38,064 nt of DNA. Origin: Clostridiaceae bacterium. Lineage in GTDB: Bacteria > Bacillota > Clostridia > Oscillospirales > Acutalibacteraceae. Of this stretch, positions 8,466 through 15,854 are shown in pieces. The translations under genes and the position numbers were made by a program. The DNA lies in NCBI GenBank assembly GCA_016280595.1, contig JAEEHB010000014.1, forward strand, positions 1 to 38,064. Direction: 5' to 3'. How positions within the stretch are numbered: position 1 is the stretch's first letter; each line of letters starts with the position of its first letter. The notes under the pieces are model-generated. The model was not told where the DNA came from, ran no database searches, and saw only the letters and a list, made by a program, of their open reading frames with translations.

Positions 8466-8510
8466 AAAAAAGCGGCACAGTCAGTTGACTGTGCCGCGCT
8501 TTTTATTTTA
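8466..8510. terminator. Bidirectional terminator
   Basis: A perfect 12-bp stem GCGGCACAGTCA / TGACTGTGCCGC with a two-base loop (8472-8497). It has an A run on the left and CTTTTTATTTTA on the right, so it ends the convergent genes on both strands. Confidence 0.93.
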
Positions 8511-9926
8511 TCAGCCCATCGCGTCCGTCACATAGATTGTGTAGTCGCCGAGGTCATTTGAATACTCGTATGTTTCGGTATAGCCGGGGTTAAAATACAT
8601 ATTGAGGGGCTTGTAGTAATAGGGAAGAAGTTCCATATTGTCGGGCACCTCATAGGTCCTTGTAAGGTTTACGGTGTTGAAGTTATCGTCGTGAAGTTCG
8701 GCAACCACCGTCACCTTGCGAAGAGGTCTGTCCCATCCGTCAAGCACGCCGTAATCAACGGGCTCTTCGCCGTAGGTGAATACGGTCCTGCTGCTGTCGT
8801 CATCCATATCGGCAACGATTTCTTTAATCGCCAGCGTACCCTTGTCAACGGTATAAACGGGCACAAGGTTTTCTTCATAATACTCTTCTTCGCTTCTGCC
8901 CATATAGAAACTGTATGTGCCGTCCTTTTCCTCGAGGTCGGTCACGGCGCCGTAAACAATCATTTCGGAGATTGTGTAATTGAAGAAATATGAGAAACTC
9001 TCGCTGTCGCTCTCGAGGTCAAGGTATTCGTAAGAGCAGAGGTATGCGCCCGGCTCGCCCGGCATACCGCCCATGAGAGTGAAATCTCTTGAGCCGTAAA
9101 CGCCGTCAAGGCTGCCCGTGCCGCCCTGCGTGAATTTTGCTACGCAGGCGATTTCGCCGTTTTTCCTGAAGAAATACTTTTCATAATTCTTTTCGCCGTT
9201 GAAGTAGTATTCTTCCTTTACCGAGCCGTAGATATTCAGCAGGTTTTCGAGCGTATTTGCCTCGCGGAGCATCTCATAGTCGAAGTTTGCCTCGCTCTCG
9301 GTCGCGCCCTGCACTTCGGGAAGGCTCATTTCCTTGAGCACATAGGGGAATTCGCCGCCTACCGCCTCGTCCTTTTCGAAGGTGAATACATATTCTTCGT
9401 TTTCGCCGTCTTCGTTTGTAAGCACCACTTTCACCTTATCGCCGTCAAGGGCGGTGAGAGAGGGCTTGAGGGCTTCTGTCATTTCCTTGTAATTTTGCGT
9501 AAAGCCGGGGAAGGACCAGACTATTTCGCCGCCTTTGTCCTCGGTTGTCACGCTGCTGCCCACCCAGTTGTCGGGTATGGGCACATATTCGCCGCTCGCT
9601 CTTAGCGCGTGCTGAAGGGCGTAAACCTGAGTTGTGGTAAGCCCGCCGTCTTCGCCGTTTGCCTCACGCCAGCAGGAAAACCAGCCGATGGTATTCCAGA
9701 GCACGGAGGCGGAATCAAGGTATGAGGGGTCGTCAAAAAATCTCATACCGAGGGCGAGAGCAGTTGAAATGCCGAAAACCGCGTCTTCAAAACTTTCCGG
9801 TCTTTCAACCGAGTCCGAAAGCGAGGTTTCTTCGGGCTTTTCCGCAGGTTTATTGCCGCAGGCGGAAAGCGCGCCGAGAATAAGCACGGCGCAAAGGATA
9901 AGGGAAAGCGCTCTTTTTGTTTTCAT
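8511..9926 (-). CDS. Lipoprotein of unknown function
   Basis: 471 residues. A type II signal peptide with lipobox LSAC (lipidated Cys23) is followed by a short Pro/Glu linker. The mature part is acidic, starts with a helical segment (about 40-120) and continues with strand-rich Tyr/Glu/Asp sequence including EYYEENLVPVYTVDKGTLAI, reminiscent of beta-barrel-like lipoproteins. I do not recognise the family. It is the second gene of a two-gene operon, 23 bases after the transglutaminase-like lipoprotein, with a good GAGGTG ribosome binding site. The shared transcript suggests work at the outer face of the membrane beside that enzyme; this is inference. Confidence 0.8.
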   Translation of the reverse strand: MKTKRALSLILCAVLILGALSACGNKPAEKPEETSLSDSVERPESFEDAVFGISTALALGMRFFDDPSYLDSASVLWNTIGWFSCWREANGEDGGLTTTQVYALQHALRASGEYVPIPDNWVGSSVTTEDKGGEIVWSFPGFTQNYKEMTEALKPSLTALDGDKVKVVLTNEDGENEEYVFTFEKDEAVGGEFPYVLKEMSLPEVQGATESEANFDYEMLREANTLENLLNIYGSVKEEYYFNGEKNYEKYFFRKNGEIACVAKFTQGGTGSLDGVYGSRDFTLMGGMPGEPGAYLCSYEYLDLESDSESFSYFFNYTISEMIVYGAVTDLEEKDGTYSFYMGRSEEEYYEENLVPVYTVDKGTLAIKEIVADMDDDSSRTVFTYGEEPVDYGVLDGWDRPLRKVTVVAELHDDNFNTVNLTRTYEVPDNMELLPYYYKPLNMYFNPGYTETYEYSNDLGDYTIYVTDAMG

Positions 9927-9949
9927 ATCTGTTCACCTCATATTTTTAA

Positions 9950-11413
9950 TCAGGTGTAAAACTTCAGCGTGAGATTATCAGGGTCGTTATTGTATTTTAC
10001 CATCTTGCGTCCGGTGATTGCCCTTATGCAGTCCGTCAGTTTGCCGAAATCCGCGGCGGCAGCCTGATAGGCATCCGCATTAGTGAATTTAAGGTAGATA
10101 ACGGCGTTGTTTTTCTGCTTATCAATCACGGCGGCGGCGGTGTCATAATCGTAGGAATCAAGCACACAGCCCGTTTTTGTGAAATATGTCATTGCCTCGC
10201 TGGTAGCGTCGGGGTAGGCGTAATCGTTGCCGAAAACGTGATCTTTTGACATCTGCTTTTTCGTGATGCAGAAGTAATCGTAGTCGGTTGCAACGCCGTC
10301 GCCGTCATCCCAGGTGACATCCATATAGTAATATTCACCGTTTACTTTTATTATATTCCAGGCGTGATTCTGATTCTGACTCTTGCCCACAACCTGACCG
10401 CACTCGTAGCCGAGCTCGTGCATAATATAGACAAAGGCGCTCGCGTAGCCGTCACATACGGCCCTGCCGCCTACAAGCGCTCCGTAAGCGCAGTGGGCAA
10501 GCTGATAGTCGGGGCCCGTAAGCGCGCCGAAATAGGAGGCGTTGTTGTATTTGACGGTGTCGCACAGATAATCGTGAACATATTTGATGCGCTCAAAATC
10601 GGTTGAGAATGCTCTTGCCTCACCCGCGATTTTCTTCGCCTTTATCGCAATCGCGCTCTCCTGGCTTGCGCCGTTGTCCGTGCCGCAGAAACTGCAGAGT
10701 TTGAGCGTGACGGTGAAGTCAACCTTGCCCGAGTAGGGCGAATACTTTGTGGAAAAAGCGCGGTCAAGGCGGCAGTATTCGGGGTAATCATAGCAGAAAG
10801 CGTAAACAGCCTGTGCTATCACATCATTGTCAAATTCATTCTCGGGCACGCTCATTGAAAACGAGTTGCCGCCCGCCGCGACGGATTTATACAGCAGCGC
10901 GTACATCTCTTTCTGCCGCGAGTTGAGAAGTTTATAGCAGAAGCGGTTTGCAAAATTGCCCGTCTGCGCTGAGGATTCCTGCTTCGCAGTGGTTGAGGGT
11001 TTTGCAGTAGTTGACGGCTTTGTGGTCGTCGTCTGTTTCGCAGTAGTAGTAACGGGTTTGGTCGTAGTCGTCTGCTTCGCCGTTGTCGTAACGGGTTTTG
11101 TTGTTGTGGTTGCCGCGGCAGTCAGCACGGCGGAAGTCGCGGAGGTGTAAGAGGTGAGAGCGCTCGTTTCCGCAGGCAGAGTGCTTTCCGTAAGAGAAGT
11201 TTCCTCCTCTGTAATGCTCGCCGTTTCCTCCGTAAAATCTTCGTAAGTAAATTCGCTTTCGTCACTTATCACTTGAGAAAGCGTTTCTGTTTCGCTTAAA
11301 GTGACATCGCCGCTTTTCTCACCCGAAAAGCAGGATGCGAAAGTAAAGAGCAGCGCAAACACAATCAGCACCGCAAGAGCGGGCCTCGCGCCTTTTTTCA
11401 TTTTATATAACAT
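9950..11413 (-). CDS. Transglutaminase-like lipoprotein with Thr-rich stalk
   Basis: 487 residues. Lipobox FASC (Cys28), then an acidic Ser/Thr region and a threonine/lysine stalk (about 100-145) with tandem TTTKPVTTTAKQ units. A transglutaminase-like (papain-fold) core lies at about 270-375 with the triad Cys320 (GGRAVCDGYA), His350 (NQNHAWN) and Asp365 (YYYMDVTWDD), so the active site is intact. Members act as proteases or cross-linkers; bacterial secreted forms are poorly known. The start is the first ATG, eight bases after GGGAGG. It leads an operon with the lipoprotein at 8511. A second transglutaminase-like protein sits at 35318. The stalk probably carries the domain through the wall. 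Confidence 0.9.
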   Translation of the reverse strand: MLYKMKKGARPALAVLIVFALLFTFASCFSGEKSGDVTLSETETLSQVISDESEFTYEDFTEETASITEEETSLTESTLPAETSALTSYTSATSAVLTAAATTTTKPVTTTAKQTTTTKPVTTTAKQTTTTKPSTTAKPSTTAKQESSAQTGNFANRFCYKLLNSRQKEMYALLYKSVAAGGNSFSMSVPENEFDNDVIAQAVYAFCYDYPEYCRLDRAFSTKYSPYSGKVDFTVTLKLCSFCGTDNGASQESAIAIKAKKIAGEARAFSTDFERIKYVHDYLCDTVKYNNASYFGALTGPDYQLAHCAYGALVGGRAVCDGYASAFVYIMHELGYECGQVVGKSQNQNHAWNIIKVNGEYYYMDVTWDDGDGVATDYDYFCITKKQMSKDHVFGNDYAYPDATSEAMTYFTKTGCVLDSYDYDTAAAVIDKQKNNAVIYLKFTNADAYQAAAADFGKLTDCIRAITGRKMVKYNNDPDNLTLKFYT

Positions 11414-11454
11414 AAAGGATTCCTCCCGGATACAGTTCTTTGTTACATTATATT

Positions 11455-11482
11455 ATTATAGCACAGGCGCGCGGTAAAATAA
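11455..11482 (-). promoter_or_regulatory. Probable promoter of the lipoprotein operon
   Basis: Minus strand -10 TATAAT (11455-11460), with a second TATAAT at 11447-11452. The -35 is poor (TTATTT, 16-base spacer), so the exact promoter is uncertain. Confidence 0.4.
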
Positions 11483-11510
11483 AGACGCTTTTTTAACACT
11501 TCGTAACAAA

Positions 11511-11543
11511 TAAAAAAACCGCCTGAGTTTTCGCTCAGACGGT
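11511..11543 (-). terminator. Terminator of the small-protein transcript
   Basis: Minus strand ACCGTCTGAG-CGAAAA-CTCAGGCGGT, a 10-bp stem with one G-U pair, followed by TTTTTTT. It ends the transcript starting near 11806. Confidence 0.85.
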
Positions 11544-11649
11544 GGCGTCTTTATGGTACGAAGCCCTGCGGCTTCGGTATATGAAACCGGGCTGCCGAAG
11601 CTTGAAACGGCCGGCCGGTGGTTAAGCGGGATTTGCGCGAAGGGGAAAC
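11544..11649 (-). other. Structured 3' untranslated region
   Basis: Between the stop of the 42-residue gene and its terminator lie about 106 bases with strong folding potential: CGAAGCC-GCAG-GGCTTCG (11559-11576), a GGCCGGCC palindrome near 11610, and CAAGCTTCGGCAGCC elements that can pair alternatively. No second reading frame with a ribosome binding site is evident. It may be only a long UTR or the RNA part of a dual-function transcript. Confidence 0.4.
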
Positions 11650-11778
11650 TCAGGACATCCTGTAAAGGCTCTGGAGTTCCAAAATCTTAACAAATCTCTT
11701 GAATGAGAAGAATTTCTCGTGCTTGATTTCTTCCATAAGACGTTCTTCAAGTTTTTGAATTTCTCTGAAGTCTGACAT
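11650..11778 (-). CDS. Small charged protein, 42 residues
   Basis: The ATG at 11778 lies nine bases after AGGAAGG, and a consensus-like promoter sits 35 bases further up, so this short frame is well supported. The product begins MSDFREIQKLEERL and ends LQSLYRMS. It is rich in Glu, Lys and Phe and predicted as one or two amphipathic helices with no signal peptide or membrane segment. I recognise no family. It is transcribed alone as a message of about 300 bases with a structured 3' end. A longer overlapping frame (11622-11831) uses another phase, lacks a ribosome binding site and starts at the -10 box, so it is rejected. Confidence 0.7.
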   Translation of the reverse strand: MSDFREIQKLEERLMEEIKHEKFFSFKRFVKILELQSLYRMS

Positions 11779-11813
11779 ATTTCTGTGCCTTCCTTTCTTG
11801 ATTTGTTGTGCTC

Positions 11814-11841
11814 ATTATAGCACCTTCTCACAGAATGTCAA
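11814..11841 (-). promoter_or_regulatory. Promoter of the small-protein gene
   Basis: Minus strand TTGACA (11836-11841), 16-base spacer, TATAAT (11814-11819). Both hexamers are perfect consensus. Confidence 0.85.
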
Positions 11842-11847
11842 GACATA

Positions 11848-11887
11848 TTGCACAATGGCACGTACCCGTATATGTGCAACTTGCACA
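11848..11887. promoter_or_regulatory. TTGCACA operator-like sites
   Basis: A perfect 15-bp inverted repeat TGTGCAA-C-TTGCACA (11873-11887) plus a third TTGCACA (11848-11854) lie six to 46 bases upstream of the -35 box at 11836-11841. Regularly placed identical half-sites next to a strong promoter suggest a DNA-binding regulator, identity unknown. The remaining gene-free sequence to 12070 is A+T-rich and shows no other feature I can support. Confidence 0.55.
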
Positions 11888-12070
11888 AAGAACGATGTCA
11901 AAAACTTATTGTGAAAATTAACCTAAAAAACAGGGAAGGGGAGTAACTTTTGTTAAAAAAGCCACTAAATGTTACGGGTTTATGTATTCATATACCATAT
12001 TTTGTGTTTTTTCACTTTCCGGGTGTAATAAGTTTGTGAAAACAGCATATAAAAAAGCGGGTAAAAAGCA

Positions 12071-12101
12071 CAAAAAAGGGGCAGTCTTCGACAGACTGCC
12101 C
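12071..12101 (-). terminator. Terminator of the metK operon
   Basis: Minus strand GGGCAGTC-TGTCGAA-GACTGCCC followed by a TTTTTT run, directly after the last gene of the operon. Confidence 0.88.
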
Positions 12102-12119
12102 GATTTAAGAATACAATTG

Positions 12120-12818
12120 TTATTTCACTTCCCTGATAAGGCCCATCGGAGTCTGCTCGTGGCTCTGACCGAGCGGATTATCCTTAAGCACTCTTGCCAT
12201 CAGGTCTCTGTCAATGCTCTCGGGCCAGGCGCCCATTATAACGCCGCCCAGGTCATTGATATCAGTTACGAGCACGGGGCAGCCGAGCGCCTGTGAAACC
12301 TCTTTGCATACTTCGTCCGGGTTGAGGGGCGAGAGGGAAACGCACTCGTTGTAGGGCGGCAGGGTGCAGTCGCACGGACCGTCAATTGAGCGCGCCTTTT
12401 CGCCGGCTATCATATAAAACCAGCCTCTTTTGCCGAGCAGTTTGCCGAAGGCGGAAACCACGGCGGCAAAAAGAATTCTGAATGTGCCGCACTCCCTGAG
12501 CGCCATCTCCATTGTTTCGGGGATGCCGAGACCGATGCCGTAGGGGGTCTTGAGCACAAATTTGCACAGTATCTTCGCGAGAGGGCGGGGATGGATGTCT
12601 TTCATCGGTATTGCGCGCCCCTGAGTGCAGCCGACAGCCTTTTCGGTGATAAAGAAGATGTCGCCGGGCTGTATATGCTCAGATGCGTATTGCTTTGATA
12701 CGTCGACTATATTGTCCTTTTCGGTTATGACGTGAGTTTTGATTGCGTATCTTTCGTAAGTTTTGCCGTCAACCTCAATGTCTTTTACTTTTCTTTCGTT
12801 TACGGTGATGTTGTCCAT
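12120..12818 (-). CDS. Coenzyme F420-0:L-glutamate ligase (CofE) family protein
   Basis: 232 residues matching the CofE/F420 gamma-glutamyl ligase family fold: the early VDVSKQYASEHIQPGDIFFITEKAVGCTQGRA block, GIGLGIPETMEMAL in the middle and late LVTDINDLGG. True CofE adds glutamates to coenzyme F420-0 with GTP in archaea and actinobacteria. Nothing else of F420 synthesis is in this window, and gut Clostridia are not known to make F420, so the substrate is probably different (inference). The ATG overlaps the GT2 stop as TAATG, implying translational coupling and common SAM-riboswitch control. It lacks the nitroreductase-like domain of FbiB. Confidence 0.8.
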   Translation of the reverse strand: MDNITVNERKVKDIEVDGKTYERYAIKTHVITEKDNIVDVSKQYASEHIQPGDIFFITEKAVGCTQGRAIPMKDIHPRPLAKILCKFVLKTPYGIGLGIPETMEMALRECGTFRILFAAVVSAFGKLLGKRGWFYMIAGEKARSIDGPCDCTLPPYNECVSLSPLNPDEVCKEVSQALGCPVLVTDINDLGGVIMGAWPESIDRDLMARVLKDNPLGQSHEQTPMGLIREVK

Positions 12819-13759
12819 TATTCAGCCTCTTCCCGGTTTGATAAAATTTCTTTTGCGATATATATCGGTCTTTCTTTTGTCTGGATATATACCTTCGCGA
12901 GGTATTCGCCGATTATGCCCGCGCTCATAAGTATCATGCCGCCGATAAACATAAGCAGGAATATAATCCAGTTTGCGGCGGTAAACGGATGGTGGAAGCC
13001 GAGCCTCAGCACGGCGCTCACAATAAGGTAAACGAGCGACACGAGCATTGAAACTGCGCCCGCGTATGCCGGAATTCTGAGCGGCGCGGTGGTGAAGGAG
13101 ATTATGCCGTCAAGCGCGTAGGCAAAGAGTTTGCGAAGGCTCCATTTTGTTTCGCCGCTCGCCCTCTCCTGCACAACATAGGGCAGAAATTTGGTGTTGA
13201 AGCCCACCCAGGAGAAAAGACCCTTGCTGAATCTGAAATATTCTTTCATTCCGAGCACGGCGTCTACCATCGGGCGGCGGAAAGTCCTGAAATCGCTCGC
13301 TCCGGGCATAAACTCAACATCGGTGAATCTGTTTACCGTTTTATAGAATGAGTTTTTGAGAAAGACCATCGGGCCTTTTTCTTTTCTTGTTTCCTGATAA
13401 GCGGCAACGCAGTCAAACTCCGGCTCGCTTTTGAGGATGTTTACCATTTCGAGCGCTATTGCGGGCTGCTGCTGCAGGTCGGCATCGATTATCGTCACAT
13501 AGTCGCCGCTTGCGTTTTCGAGCCCCGCGTACATAGCCGCCTCTTTGCCGAAGTTTCTTGAAAAACTTACTACCTTAACGGGGATTTCGCCCGCAAGCAG
13601 TGCTTTGAGATTTGCGAGGGTGCCGTCTTTGCTGCCGTCGTTTACGAAAACGAGTTCATAGTCGAAAGAGGCGTTTGCAAAATCCTTTTTTACCGCTTCG
13701 TAAAAGAGAGGTATATTATCCTGCTCGTTGTAGCAGGGAACAACCAGACTGAGTTTCAT
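12818..13759 (-). CDS. GT2 glycosyltransferase, polyprenyl-phosphate type
   Basis: 313 residues. An N-terminal GT-A domain (1-225) has the nucleotide-sugar motifs VVPCYNEQDN and VNDGSKDGT, the metal-binding DAD at 92-94 and an acceptor-side RASGETKW. Two hydrophobic helices (about 230-290) follow. The arrangement is that of DPM1/GtrB-type enzymes that move a sugar from UDP or GDP to undecaprenyl phosphate at the inner membrane face, for later decoration of wall polymers. Start and stop overlap the neighbours as TAATG on both sides. A glycosyltransferase behind metK is not explained by SAM metabolism; co-expression may simply be economical. Confidence 0.88.
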   Translation of the reverse strand: MKLSLVVPCYNEQDNIPLFYEAVKKDFANASFDYELVFVNDGSKDGTLANLKALLAGEIPVKVVSFSRNFGKEAAMYAGLENASGDYVTIIDADLQQQPAIALEMVNILKSEPEFDCVAAYQETRKEKGPMVFLKNSFYKTVNRFTDVEFMPGASDFRTFRRPMVDAVLGMKEYFRFSKGLFSWVGFNTKFLPYVVQERASGETKWSLRKLFAYALDGIISFTTAPLRIPAYAGAVSMLVSLVYLIVSAVLRLGFHHPFTAANWIIFLLMFIGGMILMSAGIIGEYLAKVYIQTKERPIYIAKEILSNREEAE

Positions 13760-14895
13760 TATTTCACCTTCAGTTCTTCCGCTCTGTCAAGCCTCTCCCA
13801 GGGCAGGTCGATATCTGTCCTGCCGACATGGCCGAGTGCGGCAAGCGGGCGGTAGATGGGTCTTCTGAGCCCGAGAGTTTCGATTATGCCCTTGGGTGTC
13901 AGGCTGAATTTTTCTTTGACGAGATTTGCGAGGTCTTCGTCGGAGATAACGCCCGTGCCGAAAGTGTCGGCAAAAACGGATACGGGCTCTTCAACGCCGA
14001 TTGCGTAAGCGAGCTGAATTTCGCACTTCTTCGCGAGGCCTGCCGCTACGATGTTTTTGGCAACATAGCGCGCGGCATAAGCGGCAGAGCGGTCAACCTT
14101 TGTCGGGTCCTTGCCGCTGAAAGCGCCGCCGCCGTGGCGGGCGTAGCCGCCGTAAGTGTCAACGATTATCTTTCTGCCGGTAAGGCCGCTGTCGCCGTTG
14201 GGGCCGCCGATTACGAATCTGCCGGTGGGGTTAATGAATATCTTCACATTTTCATCGAGCATTTCGGGGGCGATGGCGGTCTTTATAACCTTTTCGGTTA
14301 TGTCTTTTCTTATCTGCTCGGTTGAAACGCTGTCGGCGTGCTGGGAGGAAACAACTATCGTGTCAATTCTCACGGCATTGCCTTCTTCGTCGTATTCAAC
14401 CGTAACCTGAGTTTTGCCGTCCGGTCTCAAGTAGGGCAGGGTGCCGTCTTTTCTCACAGCGGTCAGTTTCGCGGCGAGTTTGTGCGCAAGAGAAATGGGC
14501 AGAGGCATATACTCGGGCGTTTCGTCACACGCGTAGCCGAACATAATGCCCTGATCGCCCGCTCCCGCTCTGTCAACACCCATTGCGATGTCGGGGCTCT
14601 GCTTATCGAGAGCCACAAGCACTCCGCAGGTGTTTGCGTCAAAGCCTTTTTCGGAACTGTCGTAGCCGATTTCCTTTATCGTGTTTCTCGCGATTGAGGC
14701 GATATCAAGAGACGCGCTCGTGGTGATTTCGCCCATAACGAGAATCATACCTGTGGTGATTGCGCACTCGCAGGCAACTCTGCCGGCAGGGTCCTGAGCC
14801 ATAACGGCGTCAAGCACCGCGTCGGAGACAGCGTCGCAGATTTTATCGGGATGACCTTCGGTCACCGATTCGGATGTAAAAAAGTGATGAGCCAT
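13759..14895 (-). CDS. metK: S-adenosylmethionine synthase
   Basis: 378 residues, close to the family length of about 380-400. It makes S-adenosylmethionine from methionine and ATP in the cytoplasm as a tetramer. Hallmarks: [19 protein letters not shown] (ATP site) at the start, [12 protein letters not shown] in the middle and the Gly-rich loop with [18 protein letters not shown] and [16 protein letters not shown]. The start ATG is preceded by AAAGGT. A SAM-I riboswitch lies 5' of it, giving feedback control by the product. It leads the metK-GT2-CofE-like operon. Confidence 0.98.
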   Translation of the reverse strand: MAHHFFTSESVTEGHPDKICDAVSDAVLDAVMAQDPAGRVACECAITTGMILVMGEITTSASLDIASIARNTIKEIGYDSSEKGFDANTCGVLVALDKQSPDIAMGVDRAGAGDQGIMFGYACDETPEYMPLPISLAHKLAAKLTAVRKDGTLPYLRPDGKTQVTVEYDEEGNAVRIDTIVVSSQHADSVSTEQIRKDITEKVIKTAIAPEMLDENVKIFINPTGRFVIGGPNGDSGLTGRKIIVDTYGGYARHGGGAFSGKDPTKVDRSAAYAARYVAKNIVAAGLAKKCEIQLAYAIGVEEPVSVFADTFGTGVISDEDLANLVKEKFSLTPKGIIETLGLRRPIYRPLAALGHVGRTDIDLPWERLDRAEELKVK

Positions 14896-14938
14896 TTTGA
14901 TTTACCTTTCATAAACAGATGGATGTGTTTTTCTTAAT

Positions 14939-14965
14939 AAAAAAACCCGCCAAGGGTCCCCGGCG
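14939..14965 (-). terminator. SAM riboswitch expression-platform terminator
   Basis: Minus strand CGCCGGG-GACC-CTTGGCG followed by GG and seven T. It sits just 3' of the aptamer and 44 bases before metK; it should form when SAM is bound. Confidence 0.85.
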
Positions 14966-14975
14966 AGCGAAAACG

Positions 14976-15071
14976 CCTTATCTCTCGGCAATAATGCCGC
15001 AGGAATTGGCACCTTGATAATTCAGGTTGCCGGGCTTCACAGGGCCTGTCCCTCAGCCGCTCTTAATAAGG
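14976..15071 (-). ncRNA. SAM-I (S-box) riboswitch aptamer
   Basis: The minus strand reads CCTTATTAAGAG at 15071, then GGCTGAGGGACAGGCCCTGTG, GAAGCCCGGCAACC, GGTGCCAATTCC and GAGAGATAAGG at the end. These are the conserved S-box blocks in order. P1 is formed by CCTTAT (15071-15066) with ATAAGG (14981-14976). Followed by a terminator and metK, it is expected to switch transcription off at high SAM. Confidence 0.96.
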
Positions 15072-15102
15072 ATACAATATATAATTGTTTACAGCGATAA
15101 TC

Positions 15103-15131
15103 ATTATATAATGAGAATACCTGTTTGTCAA
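15103..15131 (-). promoter_or_regulatory. Promoter of the riboswitch-metK operon
   Basis: Minus strand TTGACA (15126-15131), 17-base spacer, TATAAT (15103-15108), ideal for the housekeeping sigma factor. It lies only 17 bases after the HAD gene stop, with no terminator between. Confidence 0.88.
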
Positions 15132-15148
15132 TACAAATAAAGCAAAAG

Positions 15149-15796
15149 TCAGCAAACAATGCCGGGAATTCCGGCGGGGGAATCGATTATGTAATCCGCC
15201 TTTTCCCTTTCAAGAAGGTCTCTGCCCCTGAATCCCCAGGTGCAGCCTATAACCGGCAGGCCCGCGTTTCTCGCCGTGGCGCAGTCCACTTCGGAGTCGC
15301 CCGCGTAAACGCATCTGCTTTTATCCGCGCCGAGTTTTTCAATCGCGAGGAAAACGCCGTCGGGCTCGGGCTTCTGCTTAAGCCCGTCAACCTGACCTAT
15401 GACAACATCGATTGTACCGCCGAAAAAGTTTTCGATTATATCCTTTGCCGCCTCTTCCATTTTATTGGTCACAACGGCGGTCTTTACCCCTGCTTCACTG
15501 AGCGCGGCGAGGGCTTCCTTTATGCCCGGATAGGGGGCGGTAAAGTCGAGCGAATGAGCCCTGTAATGCTCTTTGAAAATCGCGAGAGTTTCGGCAAACA
15601 CTTCCTCGTCCGCCTCTTTTGGCAGGGCTCTTCTCACGAGCAGGGCTACTCCGTTGCCCACGAAGTTTCTTATTTCGTCAAGGGTGCGAGCGGGATATCC
15701 TTTTTTGCCCAGCGCAAAGTTTACACTGTTTTTGAGGTCCTCGAGCGTGTCTATCAGAGTACCGTCGAGGTCAAATATTACTGCCTGATATTTCAT
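15149..15796 (-). CDS. HAD-family phosphatase, phosphoglycolate phosphatase/PpaX-like
   Basis: 215 residues. HAD motif I FDLDGTLID (nucleophile Asp9, acid Asp11), an alpha-helical cap (about 15-85), motif II VVTNK (about 115), a lysine in LKQKPEPDGV and motif IV AGDSEVDCATARNAG. The family hydrolyses small phosphate esters such as 2-phosphoglycolate or pyrophosphate; the exact substrate cannot be read. The ATG at 15796 is chosen because the HAD fold starts there; the upstream 90 codons of open frame run antiphase into the slipin gene. Third gene after nfeD and slipin, with a weak ribosome binding site and a strong hairpin just before it. Confidence 0.9.
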   Translation of the reverse strand: MKYQAVIFDLDGTLIDTLEDLKNSVNFALGKKGYPARTLDEIRNFVGNGVALLVRRALPKEADEEVFAETLAIFKEHYRAHSLDFTAPYPGIKEALAALSEAGVKTAVVTNKMEEAAKDIIENFFGGTIDVVIGQVDGLKQKPEPDGVFLAIEKLGADKSRCVYAGDSEVDCATARNAGLPVIGCTWGFRGRDLLEREKADYIIDSPAGIPGIVC

Positions 15797-15811
15797 AATC
15801 ACCACGTAAGA

Positions 15812-15837
15812 GCGGGGCCCGATTTTTCGGGTCCCGC
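15812..15837 (-). promoter_or_regulatory. Intercistronic hairpin without T tract
   Basis: GCGGGACCCGA-AAAA-TCGGGCCCCGC (11 bp, one G-U) lies between the slipin stop and the HAD start. No U run follows on the minus strand, so a processing or stability element is more likely than a terminator. Confidence 0.5.
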
Positions 15838-15854
15838 AATCTTTCTGTTTTTGC

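Noticed and set aside
11622-11831. 69-codon minus frame over the small gene
   Set aside because: It starts at the -10 box, has no ribosome binding site and is in another phase than the well-supported 42-codon gene.
11982-12296. Plus-strand frame of 104 codons
   Set aside because: It crosses the metK-operon terminator and is antisense to the CofE homologue, without a ribosome binding site.
15812-15837. Hairpin after the slipin gene as terminator
   Set aside because: No T tract follows on the minus strand and the HAD gene lies directly downstream; kept as a processing or stability element.
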